Source: Arthrobacter sp. zg-Y1110
GTDB lineage: Bacteria > Actinomycetota > Actinomycetes > Actinomycetales > Micrococcaceae
Assembly: GCF_025244865.1 (NCBI RefSeq)
Contig: NZ_CP104272.1
Coordinates: 2,232,001-2,296,000, forward strand
Length of the DNA: 64,000 bases
Direction: 5' to 3'
This document shows, piece after piece, positions 42,803 through 52,007 of this stretch; position 1 is the stretch's first letter, and every line of letters begins with the position of its first letter. A program made the position numbers and the translations under genes. A model generated the notes under the pieces. It did not search any database. It had not been told where the DNA came from and was given only the letters and a program-made list of their open reading frames with translations.

Positions 42803-43530
42803 AGCCTTTCCTGCTCCTGGCCACCCGCGCCGAAGATGACGCCGCCGACGAGGAGTACGCCTCTTTCCTGCGCTTCGGCGGGCTTGACGAGGGCCAGCTG
42901 CACCGGGTCCGCCTGGAAGCCGGCCCGATGCCGCCGGTGGACCTGAATTCCTACAGCGGCGTAATTGTGGGCGGCGGCCCGTTCAACTCGAGCGATCCCG
43001 AGGAGTCCAAGTCCCCGGTCCAGCTGCGGGTTGAGTCGGAGATGGCCAAGCTGCTGGACGACGTCGTGGCCCGCGACTTTCCGTTCTTCGGTGCCTGCTA
43101 CGGAGTGGGCACGCTGGGACGGCACCAGGGTGCAACCGTGGACCGCCGGTACGGCGAGCCGGTGGGCCCGATCGAGGTCCGGCTGACGCCCGAAGGCCGC
43201 CGCGACCCGCTGTTGGAAGGCGTACCGGACACCTTCGCCGCGTACGTGGGGCATAAGGAGGCCGTCGCCGAGCTCCCGGCGCGGGCGGTGAACCTTGCCG
43301 GCTCGGCGACCTGCCCGGTGCAGATGTTCCGGGTGAAGTCCAACCTGTACGCCACGCAGTTCCACCCCGAGCTGGACGTCGCCGGGCTGCTGACGCGGAT
43401 CTCCGTGTACCGGCATGCCGGCTATTTTGAGGCGGACGAGGCGGAGACGGTGATGGACGCCGTCCGCGGATCTGCCGTGCACGTGCCGCCGCGGGTGCTG
43501 CGCAACTTCGTGAGCCGTTACGCGTCCTAG
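42799..43530 (+). CDS. Class I glutamine amidotransferase-like protein
   Basis: The 243-residue protein resembles the GATase1 group related to the GuaA amidotransferase domain. The nucleophile is Cys100 in FFGACYGVGTLGRHQG, and the histidine and glutamate are in ATQFHPELDV near residue 194. An N-terminal GxGPFN loop (VIVGGGPFNSSDPEE) is also typical. Stand-alone members of this group have unknown acceptors, and some act on gamma-glutamyl compounds. The gene is coupled to the MFS exporter upstream. Its stop TAG and that of the convergent smc share the four bases CTAG. Confidence 0.85.
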   Translation: MKPFLLLATRAEDDAADEEYASFLRFGGLDEGQLHRVRLEAGPMPPVDLNSYSGVIVGGGPFNSSDPEESKSPVQLRVESEMAKLLDDVVARDFPFFGACYGVGTLGRHQGATVDRRYGEPVGPIEVRLTPEGRRDPLLEGVPDTFAAYVGHKEAVAELPARAVNLAGSATCPVQMFRVKSNLYATQFHPELDVAGLLTRISVYRHAGYFEADEAETVMDAVRGSAVHVPPRVLRNFVSRYAS

Positions 43531-46500
43531 CTCCGGACGGCTTCGGGCCCCGTCCCGCGCTCGATCCGCTGGCTGATAACGGTGGAGACCCCGTCGCCGC
43601 GCATGGTCACGCCGTAGAGCGCGTCCGCCACTTCCATGGTGCGCTTCTGGTGGGTGATGACGATCAGCTGGCTGGACTCCCGCAGTTCTTCGAAGATGGT
43701 GAGCAGCCGGCCGAGGTTCGTGTCATCCAGCGCGGCCTCCACCTCGTCCATCACGTAGAACGGCGAGGGCCGGGCCTTGAAGATAGCCACCAGCAACGCC
43801 ACGGCCGTCAGTGAGCGTTCCCCGCCGGAGAGCAGGGAAAGCCGCTTGATCTTCTTGCCGGCCGGCCGGGCATGGACCTCGATTCCGGTGGTCAGCATGT
43901 TGTCCGGATCGGTCAGCACCAGCCGCCCCTCTCCGCCGGGGAACAGCGTGCCGAAGACATGCTTGAACTGCTCGGCCGTGTCCCGGTACGCGGCGGTGAA
44001 AACCTCTTCCACGCGGCGGTCAACGTCGGCAATGATGTCCAGCAGGTCCTTCCGGGTGGCCTTAAGGTCTTCCAGCTGCGTGGACAGGAACTGGTGGCGT
44101 TCCTCCAGGGCGGCAAATTCCTCCAGCGCCAGGGGGTTGACCTTTCCGAGCGCCGCCAGGTCCCGCTCGGCGCGCTTCAGCCGTTTCTCCTGCTCCGCCC
44201 GGACATACGGGATGCCGTCCAGGAGCGGATTGCCGTCCTCGTCCACGGGCGTGCGCAGTGCCGCCCATTTGTCGCCGCTGACCGGCTCGGCGGGCACCGG
44301 GACCGGCTGGTCCGGCCCGAAGTTCGCCACCAGGTGCTCCGCGGTCATGCCCAGCTCCTCGAGGGCGCGGGCTTCGAGGGTCTCGATGCGCAGCCGCTGC
44401 TGTGCACGGACCAGCTCGTCGCGGTGGACGGAGTCCGTGAGCCGTGCCAGTTCCGCAGCGGCGTCGTTGTTCGCGCTGCGGACGGCGGACAGCTCGGCTT
44501 CCTGTGCGGTCCGGGCTTCCTCCGCACGGCTGCGTTCCTCGGCAGCCAGTGCCAGGGAAACCTGCAGGTGTGCCAGTACTGCTTCTGCCGCCGCGCCGAC
44601 GGCAACCGCGCGGGCATGCTGTCCGGCACGGCGTCGGGCCCGTTCCGCGGCTGCAGCCCGGGCCCGGCGTTCGGCTCCGGCAGCGCGTTCCAGTGACTCC
44701 GCACGGCCGGCTACGGCCTTGAGCTGTTCTTCGGCTGAGCGCAGGCCCAGGCGGGCATCCATTTCAGCCTGCCGTGCCGACGCAGCGGCGAGCGCCAAAG
44801 CGTCCCGCCGGTCCGCAGACGGGTCTTCTTCGGGCCGGTGTTCCTGGCCTGCTGCGGCGAGGCGCTCGGACACGGCCGCCAGTTTCGCTTCTTCCGCCAC
44901 GACGTTGGCTTCTGCTGCCGCCACCAGGGACGAAAGCCGTTCGGCCTCCCCCGAGGCGGCGCGCAGGGCGGAACCCAGAGTGCCCAACCGTTCAGCTACC
45001 GCGGCCAGCCGTGCGTCGGACTCATGCAGGGCCGCGAGCGCGGCGTCCGCCCGCTGCCGGCAGGCCTCGACCCGCGCGGCCGCCTCACCGATGCCGGTGC
45101 CGGCTTCCTCCGCCCGGGCGCGTGCCGCTGCCAGGCGGGCATCCGTTTCCTCCACCGCGGCGGAGATTTCCAGCAGCCCCGGGGCAGACGCGGATCCGCC
45201 CCGGGCGCTGAAGGCGCTCAGCACATCCCCGTCGGGCGTCACCGCGACGGCGCCGGGCGCGGCGGCCACCAGGCTCACGGCGGAGGGCAGATCGGGGACT
45301 GCCACGGCATTGCCCAGCAGTGCGTTCAGCGCTTCCTGCACCTTGGCATCGGCACTCACCAGGGACAGCACGGGCACCGCGCCGGCCGGGAGATCCGCGG
45401 GCAGTTCCGCTGCCCGGGCCGGTGCCCCGCCCAGCAGCAGTTCCACCTGTCCCTCGCCCGTGTCCTTCAGGTGCTGCAGGGCCCGGCCCGCGGCGTCGAG
45501 GTCCGCGGCGGCCAGGGCGTCCGCTGCGGATCCCAATGCTGCCGCCACTGTCCGTTCACAGCCCGGCTTGACGCTGACCAATTCCGCCAGCGGTTCCAGC
45601 ACGCCGTCCACCCCGGCCCCGCGCAGGGAGGCGCTGCCGTCGCGCCGGTCCAGGCCGACGGCGAGGGCCTCACGGCGGGCAGCGAGGTTCTCGGTTTCGC
45701 GGACTGCTTCCCGCTCGGCCTGCTGCAGGTGCCGGAGTTCCTGCTCGGCCGCTTCGAGGGCTTCCTGTGCTTCCTCATACGCGGCATCGAGGTCCGCTTC
45801 GCCTGCCTCGGCGCCGGCGGCGGACCCTTCCAGCTGCTCGAACTCTTCCCGGGCACGGGTACGGCGTTCCTCGGCAGCGGTGATCGAGGCCCGCAGCCGG
45901 CCCGCTTCGGACTGCGCCGAGGCCACCCTCGAACGGGCGGCTTCCACCGAGCCGGTCAGCCGGGCCAGGCCCTCGCGCCGGTCCGCCGCGGCCCGGAGCA
46001 GCCCGGCGTACCGCTTTTCCTCCGCAGCCGCTTCCTCTTCGGCTGCCTCGCGGATCTCCACGGCGTCCTCCAGCCGTGCCCGCCGGTCTTCGATTTCGGC
46101 GTCCAGGGCCGCAGCTTCCGCGCGTACCCGGTCCGCGGAGGCCTGCAGCTGTTCCGGGTCCCGGCCGCTGCCGGCCGCGGGTTCCGCTGCCCCCAGCAGC
46201 CGGGCACGCTCGGCCGCAAGCGCGCCAAGGGAACGGAACCGCTCCTGCAGCGAGGACAGTTCGTACCAGGTGTCCCGTGCGGCGTTCAGCTGCGGTGCGG
46301 CCTGCGCAGCCAGTGCCTCGAGTTCGGACTGCCGCTTCCGGCCCTCTTCCACCGCAGCCTCCACTACCGTGCGGCGTGCCTTCAGGGCCGACTCATCGGC
46401 TGTTTCCTTTTCGTAGGCAGCCCTCAGGGTGGCCAGGTCATCGGCCAGCAGCCGTGAACGGGCATCCCGGACATCCTGCTGTACCGTCTTGGCCCGGCGG

Positions 46501-47144
46501 GCGACGGCGGCCTGTTTGCCCAGCGGTCCCAGCTGGCGCCGCAGTTCGGCAGTGAGGTCGGTGACGCGGGCGAGGTTCGCGGCCATGGCGTCCAGCTTGC
46601 GCAGGGTTTTTTCCTTGCGCCGCCGGTGCTTGAGGATTCCGGCGGCTTCCTCGATAAAGCCCCGGCGTTCCTCCGCTGAAGCGTGCAGCACCTTGTCCAG
46701 CTGGCCCTGCCCGACTATGACATGCATCTCACGGCCCAGGCCGGAGTCCGAGAGCAGTTCCTGGATGTCGAGCAGGCGGCAGGGGCTGCCGTTGATGGCG
46801 TACTCGGATCCGCCGGTGCGGAAGAGCGTGCGCGAAATGGTGACTTCGGAGTATTCGATCGGCAGGGCGCCGTCGGCGTTGTCGATGGTCAGCGACACCT
46901 GGGCCCGTCCCAGCGGCGCACGGCCGGAAGCGCCGGACGTGCCCGCGAAGATCACGTCTTCCATCTTTCCGCCGCGCAGCGTCTTGGCACCCTGTTCGCC
47001 CATCACCCACGCCAGGGCATCCACCACGTTGGACTTCCCGGACCCGTTGGGGCCAACCACCGCCGTCACACCGGGTTCGAACTCAAAGGTGGTGGCCGAT
47101 GCAAAGGACTTGAATCCTCGCATGGTCAGGGTCTTCAGATGCAC
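43527..47144 (-). CDS. smc: Chromosome segregation protein SMC
   Basis: SMC forms the DNA-loop-extruding condensin of bacteria together with ScpA and ScpB. The 1205-residue protein has the head Walker A GPNGSGKSN (31-39), two long coiled coils rich in Ala/Glu/Arg around a hinge (near residues 510-650, GVDGVLEPLAELVSVKPG to GNAVAVPDLPSAV), and the C-terminal ABC signature LSGGERSLTAVALL with Walker B FYVMDEVEAALDDTN. The GTG at 47144 gives the canonical HLKTLTMRGFKSF start; GGAGAG lies about ten bases upstream. An ATG 46 codons further upstream lacks support. ftsY is about 2 kb downstream beyond the inserted MFS pair. Confidence 0.96.
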   Translation of the reverse strand: MHLKTLTMRGFKSFASATTFEFEPGVTAVVGPNGSGKSNVVDALAWVMGEQGAKTLRGGKMEDVIFAGTSGASGRAPLGRAQVSLTIDNADGALPIEYSEVTISRTLFRTGGSEYAINGSPCRLLDIQELLSDSGLGREMHVIVGQGQLDKVLHASAEERRGFIEEAAGILKHRRRKEKTLRKLDAMAANLARVTDLTAELRRQLGPLGKQAAVARRAKTVQQDVRDARSRLLADDLATLRAAYEKETADESALKARRTVVEAAVEEGRKRQSELEALAAQAAPQLNAARDTWYELSSLQERFRSLGALAAERARLLGAAEPAAGSGRDPEQLQASADRVRAEAAALDAEIEDRRARLEDAVEIREAAEEEAAAEEKRYAGLLRAAADRREGLARLTGSVEAARSRVASAQSEAGRLRASITAAEERRTRAREEFEQLEGSAAGAEAGEADLDAAYEEAQEALEAAEQELRHLQQAEREAVRETENLAARREALAVGLDRRDGSASLRGAGVDGVLEPLAELVSVKPGCERTVAAALGSAADALAAADLDAAGRALQHLKDTGEGQVELLLGGAPARAAELPADLPAGAVPVLSLVSADAKVQEALNALLGNAVAVPDLPSAVSLVAAAPGAVAVTPDGDVLSAFSARGGSASAPGLLEISAAVEETDARLAAARARAEEAGTGIGEAAARVEACRQRADAALAALHESDARLAAVAERLGTLGSALRAASGEAERLSSLVAAAEANVVAEEAKLAAVSERLAAAGQEHRPEEDPSADRRDALALAAASARQAEMDARLGLRSAEEQLKAVAGRAESLERAAGAERRARAAAAERARRRAGQHARAVAVGAAAEAVLAHLQVSLALAAEERSRAEEARTAQEAELSAVRSANNDAAAELARLTDSVHRDELVRAQQRLRIETLEARALEELGMTAEHLVANFGPDQPVPVPAEPVSGDKWAALRTPVDEDGNPLLDGIPYVRAEQEKRLKRAERDLAALGKVNPLALEEFAALEERHQFLSTQLEDLKATRKDLLDIIADVDRRVEEVFTAAYRDTAEQFKHVFGTLFPGGEGRLVLTDPDNMLTTGIEVHARPAGKKIKRLSLLSGGERSLTAVALLVAIFKARPSPFYVMDEVEAALDDTNLGRLLTIFEELRESSQLIVITHQKRTMEVADALYGVTMRGDGVSTVISQRIERGTGPEAVRS

Positions 47145-47259
47145 GGGGGTTAATCTCTCCTGCCGGGGTTGATTCCTTAAATCTACGCGGTTAGCGTCAA
47201 AATTCCGCTCTACTCGGAGAGCGTAATCCGCCTTTTGCCTGCGGAATCGCGGGGCCGGT

Positions 47260-47276
47260 AAGTAGGCTTCTACAAG
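47260..47276. promoter_or_regulatory. FasR-like box upstream of oleA
   Basis: AAGTAGGCTTCTACAAG contains GTAG and CTAC arms around GCTT and shares GTAG-N-CTTC and ACAA with the sites before fasR and fabD; the spacing is one base shorter. It lies 83 bases upstream of the oleA start in the smc-oleA divergent gap. TATGAT at 47282-47287 could be a -10 element. Confidence 0.4.
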
Positions 47277-47358
47277 AGTCATATGATTTTAGGGCGTGGA
47301 TGCAGGCTTCACGGCGGCCGCCAGCGCGATAGGTTCAGCAGCAGACAAGGCAGGCATT

Positions 47359-48384
47359 TTGACCGGGAACTTCAACTTCCAGCACTCCAACTCCGCCATC
47401 CTCAGCGTGAATAGCGTTGAAGCTCCGGTGGTTATGAGTTCCAGTGAATTCGACGAGCGCCTCGAGCCGTCACTCAAGCGGCTGCGGCTCTCCAAGCGCC
47501 TGCTTGAGCGGGTGGCAGGCGTAAGCGAACGCCGCTGGTGGGCTCCCGGCACCGCGTTCGACGACGGTGCCACCGAGGCCGGTGCCAAGGCCCTGGCCGA
47601 AGCCGGCGTCGAAGCTTCCGAAATCGGACTGCTCATCAACACTTCGGTGACGCGCCGGAACCTTGAGCCGTCCGTAGCCGTGAAGATCCACAACGGCCTG
47701 GGACTGCCCTCCTCCGCCATGAACTTCGACCTTGCCAACGCCTGCTTGGGCTTCGTCAACGGCATCACACTGGCGTCCAACATGATCGACTCCGGGCAGA
47801 TCAACTATGCCCTGATTGTGGCCGGCGAAGATTCCCAGGGCGTGCAGGAAGCCACTTTCGGACGCTTGAACGCCCCCGATTCCACCCGCGACGACTACCT
47901 GCGGGAATTCGCCACCCTCACCCTCGGCTCCGGTGCCGCGGCGGCCGTCATCGGCCGGGCGGACCGGCATCCCGGCTCGCACCGCATCCTCGGCGGGGTT
48001 TCGCGTGCCGGCACCCAGCACCACGAGCTGTGCGTGGGCGGCATCGACGGCATGTACACCGACACCAAGGGCCTGCTGGACGGCGGCCTGGAACTCGTGG
48101 TTGATGCGTGGCACGAAGCCCACGGCAACGGCTGGGACTGGTCCGGCATGGACCGCTACGTGACCCACCAGGTGTCCAACTCCTATACCAATGCCATCAT
48201 CAAGGCCGTGGACCTGGACCGGAAAAAGGTGCCGATCACGTTCCCGAACTGGGGCAACGTGGGTCCGGCGTCGCTGCCGATGACCCTGGCCCAGGAATCC
48301 CGTTCCCTGAACCCCGGCGACCGCGTGCTGTGCATGGGCGTGGGCTCCGGACTGAACACAACCATGATGGAGATTGCGTGGTAG
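47359..48384 (+). CDS. oleA: Acyl-CoA head-to-head condensing enzyme OleA
   Basis: OleA joins two fatty acyl-CoAs by a non-decarboxylative Claisen condensation to a 2-alkyl-3-ketoacid, the first step of long-chain olefin synthesis. This thiolase-fold protein has the catalytic cysteine in NACLGF (Cys129) and a glutamate 26 residues earlier in LEPSVA (Glu103), the same spacing as Cys143 and Glu117 of Xanthomonas OleA. It also has VTHQVSN and FPNWGNVGPAS for the His/Asn pair. I chose the TTG at 47359 because AAGGCAGG precedes it and the resulting 341 residues match the family; an ATG/GTG-type start near 47296 would add 21 unmatched residues. oleBC overlaps its end. Confidence 0.93.
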   Translation: MTGNFNFQHSNSAILSVNSVEAPVVMSSSEFDERLEPSLKRLRLSKRLLERVAGVSERRWWAPGTAFDDGATEAGAKALAEAGVEASEIGLLINTSVTRRNLEPSVAVKIHNGLGLPSSAMNFDLANACLGFVNGITLASNMIDSGQINYALIVAGEDSQGVQEATFGRLNAPDSTRDDYLREFATLTLGSGAAAAVIGRADRHPGSHRILGGVSRAGTQHHELCVGGIDGMYTDTKGLLDGGLELVVDAWHEAHGNGWDWSGMDRYVTHQVSNSYTNAIIKAVDLDRKKVPITFPNWGNVGPASLPMTLAQESRSLNPGDRVLCMGVGSGLNTTMMEIAW

Positions 48385-51002
48385 AGGAGCTTTGGCCCGA
48401 CGTTAACCCCGCCTGGTCCACGTTTGTCCACGTTCCCTCCACCGCCGCCGTCGACGTCGCCGGCACTGTGCGCAAGTGGCACATCCTCGACAACGGCCCT
48501 GACCTGGCCGCCGCCGGGGTTGAACCGGCCGGAACCCTGCTCTGCGTGCACGGCAACCCCACCTGGTCCTACCTCTGGCGCACCCTGCTGGCTGCCGGGG
48601 CGTCCGCCGACAAGCCGTGGCGCGTAGTGGCCGTTGACCAGCTGGATATGGGCTTCTCCGAACGCACCGGTGCCTTCCGGCGGTTGGAAGACCGGATCAC
48701 CGACCTCGGCAACCTCACGGACACGCTCGGGATCACGGGCCCCGTGGTCACTGTCGGTCATGACTGGGGCGGCGTGATCTCCCTGGGCTGGGCGCTGCGG
48801 CACCGCCGCCAGCTGGCCGGTGTCGTCCTGACCAACACCGCTGTGCATCCGGCCGGCTACTCGCTGCCGCCGGCCCTGAAGCTGGCCCTGCATCCGGCCG
48901 TCCACCCCTGGGGCACGCGCAGCACCGATGCCTTTATCCGGGTCACGCATTCCCTCGCGCAGCCCGCACTCCCGGCTCCCGTGCGGGAGGCCTTCGCGCT
49001 GCCGTACCGCGGTGCGGCCCGCCGGCAGGGCGTCGCGAACTTCGTTGCCGATATTCCCGCCGTCGATTCCCACCCGAGCTGGCGCGCACTGAACACCGTG
49101 GCCGAGGGCATCCGCCGGCTCAACGTTCCCTCGCTGGTTCTCTGGGGTCCTCGGGATCCGGTCTTTTCCGACCGCTACCTGCGCGACCTGCTGGAGCGGC
49201 TGCCGGAATCCTCCGTGCACCGGTTCGAGGGGGCCGGGCACCTGCTCCCCGAAGACGTCGACATCGCCTCCCCCGTCTTCTCCTGGCTGCGGACCGCCGT
49301 CGAAGAGCCTGCGGATTCCGCCCTCCGGCGCACTGATCCCTTCCGCCCCATGCTTGCCGAGCTTGATGAGCGCGCGCGTGATACGAGCCCCGCCGTCGTC
49401 GACATGGCACCGCTGGGCGGAGGCGAAGGTACGGCTCCGCGCACCTTGTCCTGGGCAGGGCTTGCGGAACGCGTGAATGCCCTCGCTGCGGGACTTGCCG
49501 CGGCCGGCGTGCGTCCCGGAACCCGCGTGAACCTGTTGGTTCCGCCCGGAATTGAACTGACCTCGCTGATTTACGCGTGCCTGCGACTGAACGCCGTCAT
49601 TGTGGTGGCCGACGCCGGCCTCGGCACCAAGGGACTCGGCCGCGCCATCAAGGGCGCCGGTCCGGCGTTCCTGATCGGCATCGACCGGGCGCTGATCGGT
49701 GCCCGGGCGCTTGGCTGGCCGGGAACCCGGATCAGCGTGTCCGAGCTGTCTCCGGCCCGTAAACGGCTGCTGGGGGTGCGGCATTCCGTCGAAGGTCTCA
49801 TTGCCGACGGTTCCGGTTCCGAAGCGCCGTGGTATCCCGCGGACCCCGACGCCGACGCCGCCGTACTGTTCACCTCCGGCTCGACAGGCCCTGCCAAGGG
49901 CGTGGTGTACACGCACCGGCAGCTGGCCGCGATGCGCGACGCCATCAAGGACACCTATAACCTCCGGGCCGGGACCTCGCTGGTGGCCGGCTTCGCGCCG
50001 TTCGCCCTGCTGGGGCCCGCACTGGGGGCAACGTCAGTGACTCCGGACATGGACGTCACCTCCCCGCGCACCCTGACCGCGGCAGCCCTGGCTGATGCCG
50101 CCGTCGCCGTGGACGCCACCACCATCTTCGCTTCCCCTGCGGCGCTGACCAACGTGCTGGCCACGTCCGGCCAACTGGACGCTGCGCAGCGGGCCGCACT
50201 GGCACAGGTGGAACTGCTGCTTTCCGCCGGTGCTCCGATAGCCGAACCGCTTCTGGCCCAGGTGCAGGACCTGGTGCCGAAGGCGTCCCTGCACACCCCG
50301 TACGGCATGACCGAAGCACTGCCGGTCACCGACATCAGCCTCGAGGGCATCCGTGCCGCGGGTGCCGGCAACGGCGTCTGCGTCGGAACCCCCGTGTCCC
50401 GGGCCGAAGTGGCCATTGCCGAAGTCTTCCCGGACGGCACGGTCGGCGACAAACCCCTGACCGTCGCGAACCGCACCGGTGAAATCCTGGTCAGTGCCCC
50501 GCACGTCAAGGACCGCTACGACCGGCTCTGGATCACGGAACGCCACAGTTCCTCCATCGACGGCTGGCACCGCACCGGCGACGTCGGTCACTTCGACGAC
50601 GAGGGCCGGCTGTGGGTCGAGGGCCGCCTGGGGCACATCCTCACCACTGCGGACGGGGTCCGGACTCCGGTGGCAGCCGAACAGGCTGCCGAGACGGTCG
50701 ACGGCGTAGGCAGGGTTGCGCTGGTCGGCGTCGGACCCACCGGCGCCCAGGTGCCCGTCGCCGTCCTGGAAACGGAACCGCCCGCCCGCCGGGCCGGGAC
50801 CGCGTCCTCCGGGCTGACCGCAGCTGTGCGGTCCCGTGTGGCCCAGCTGGTGGGGCTCGATCTGGCGGCAGTACTGGTGCTGCCGCAGATGCCTACCGAT
50901 ATCCGGCACAATTCCAAGATCGACCGCACCGCGTTGGCCGACTGGGCCTCCCGGCTGCTGGCCGGCGGTCCGGTGCCGGGCCTGGGCAAGGGACGGCGAT
51001 GA
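48378..51002 (+). CDS. oleBC: OleBC fusion: beta-lactone decarboxylase and beta-lactone synthetase
   Basis: A single 874-residue protein combines the last two steps of olefin synthesis. The N-terminal part (about 1-310) is an alpha/beta hydrolase of the haloalkane dehalogenase group, with VHGNPTWSY and nucleophile Asp129 in GHDWGG; this is OleB, which splits CO2 from the beta-lactone to leave a cis-olefin. The C-terminal part is an AMP-forming adenylation enzyme with LFTSGSTGPAKGVVYTH near residue 497 and HRTGDVG later; OleC uses ATP to close the beta-hydroxyacid into the lactone. GTG 48378 overlaps the oleA end and has GGAG five bases before it. Fused OleBC is typical of actinobacteria such as Micrococcus. 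Confidence 0.93.
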   Translation: MVEELWPDVNPAWSTFVHVPSTAAVDVAGTVRKWHILDNGPDLAAAGVEPAGTLLCVHGNPTWSYLWRTLLAAGASADKPWRVVAVDQLDMGFSERTGAFRRLEDRITDLGNLTDTLGITGPVVTVGHDWGGVISLGWALRHRRQLAGVVLTNTAVHPAGYSLPPALKLALHPAVHPWGTRSTDAFIRVTHSLAQPALPAPVREAFALPYRGAARRQGVANFVADIPAVDSHPSWRALNTVAEGIRRLNVPSLVLWGPRDPVFSDRYLRDLLERLPESSVHRFEGAGHLLPEDVDIASPVFSWLRTAVEEPADSALRRTDPFRPMLAELDERARDTSPAVVDMAPLGGGEGTAPRTLSWAGLAERVNALAAGLAAAGVRPGTRVNLLVPPGIELTSLIYACLRLNAVIVVADAGLGTKGLGRAIKGAGPAFLIGIDRALIGARALGWPGTRISVSELSPARKRLLGVRHSVEGLIADGSGSEAPWYPADPDADAAVLFTSGSTGPAKGVVYTHRQLAAMRDAIKDTYNLRAGTSLVAGFAPFALLGPALGATSVTPDMDVTSPRTLTAAALADAAVAVDATTIFASPAALTNVLATSGQLDAAQRAALAQVELLLSAGAPIAEPLLAQVQDLVPKASLHTPYGMTEALPVTDISLEGIRAAGAGNGVCVGTPVSRAEVAIAEVFPDGTVGDKPLTVANRTGEILVSAPHVKDRYDRLWITERHSSSIDGWHRTGDVGHFDDEGRLWVEGRLGHILTTADGVRTPVAAEQAAETVDGVGRVALVGVGPTGAQVPVAVLETEPPARRAGTASSGLTAAVRSRVAQLVGLDLAAVLVLPQMPTDIRHNSKIDRTALADWASRLLAGGPVPGLGKGRR

Positions 51003-51997
51003 GCTCCGCCGTCCTGCCTCCCCGGAATGTCCTCGTCACCGGTGCAAGCGGTCTGCTGGGCGGTGCCGTTGCGGACCTGTTGGAAGCCAAGGGTCACAAG
51101 GTCCGCACCTTCCAGCGCCGCCCGGGAGTCCCGGGTCGGGACTCCGTGGCAGGTTCGGTTGCCGATCCCGCTGCTGCTGCCCACGCCGTCGACGGGATGG
51201 ACGCGGTAATCCATCTCGCGGCGAAGGTCTCCTTTACCGGCGAGTGGCACGAGTTCGAGGAAACCAACATCGTTGGTACGCAGGTCCTGCTGCAGGCCGC
51301 GCAGGCGGCCGGGGTCCGTGACGTCGTTTTCGTCTCCTCTCCGTCCGTGGCGCACTTCGGCGAGCCGATTGCCGGCGCCGGTGCCGGCACGGCAGACCCG
51401 GCCCGAGCCCGCGGTTTCTATGCTGCGTCCAAGGCCCAGGCCGAGCTCATTGCGCTGGCGCAGAACTCCTCCGGTTTCCGGGTCACGGCCATCCGCCCGC
51501 ATATCGTCTGGGGTCCCGGCGACACGCAGCTGGTGGAACGCGTGATCGACCGTGCCCGGTCCGGCCGCCTGCCGCTGCTGGATGCCGGTGCTGCGCTGAT
51601 TGACACCACATACATCGACAACGCCGCGGCTGCCATAGTCCGCGGGCTGGAGCGGATGGATGCTGCGGCGGGCCGTGCCCTCGTGGTGACGAACGGGCAG
51701 CCGAGGCCGGTAGGGGAACTGATCGCCGGGATCTGTGCAGCCGCAGGAGTGGCTGCACCGGGCTGGAGCGTTCCCGGCAAGGTTGCCCGCGGCGCCGGAA
51801 GCCTGATCGAGAAGGCCTGGTTGGTGGCCGGTCGGCGGGGTCTGGTCCATGACGAGCCGCCCATGACCCGTTTCCTCGCCGAGCAGCTCTCGACGTCGCA
51901 CTGGTTTGACCAGCGCGAAACCCGCGAAGTGCTGGACTGGAAGCCCGAAGTTTCGATTGAAGACGGCATGATCCGGCTTGCCCGGCACTACTCCTAG
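50999..51997 (+). CDS. oleD: 2-alkyl-3-ketoalkanoate reductase OleD
   Basis: OleD is the NADPH-dependent reductase of the pathway, turning the OleA product into the beta-hydroxyacid used by OleC. The 332-residue extended SDR has the nucleotide motif TGASGLLG (14-21), the HLAAKVSFTGEW segment, VFVSSPSVAHFG and the catalytic YAASK (Tyr141, Lys145), then RPHIVWGPGD, as in 3-beta-hydroxysteroid dehydrogenase relatives. The ATG overlaps the oleBC stop (ATGA). It completes oleA-oleBC-oleD in pathway-consistent order. Confidence 0.93.
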   Translation: MSSAVLPPRNVLVTGASGLLGGAVADLLEAKGHKVRTFQRRPGVPGRDSVAGSVADPAAAAHAVDGMDAVIHLAAKVSFTGEWHEFEETNIVGTQVLLQAAQAAGVRDVVFVSSPSVAHFGEPIAGAGAGTADPARARGFYAASKAQAELIALAQNSSGFRVTAIRPHIVWGPGDTQLVERVIDRARSGRLPLLDAGAALIDTTYIDNAAAAIVRGLERMDAAAGRALVVTNGQPRPVGELIAGICAAAGVAAPGWSVPGKVARGAGSLIEKAWLVAGRRGLVHDEPPMTRFLAEQLSTSHWFDQRETREVLDWKPEVSIEDGMIRLARHYS

Positions 51998-52007
51998 GAT
52001 GATTTCC

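Noticed and set aside
43777..46457. Long plus-strand open frames opposite smc
   Set aside because: Ser/Arg/Ala-rich shadow translations of the SMC coiled coil; no start signals and no family match.
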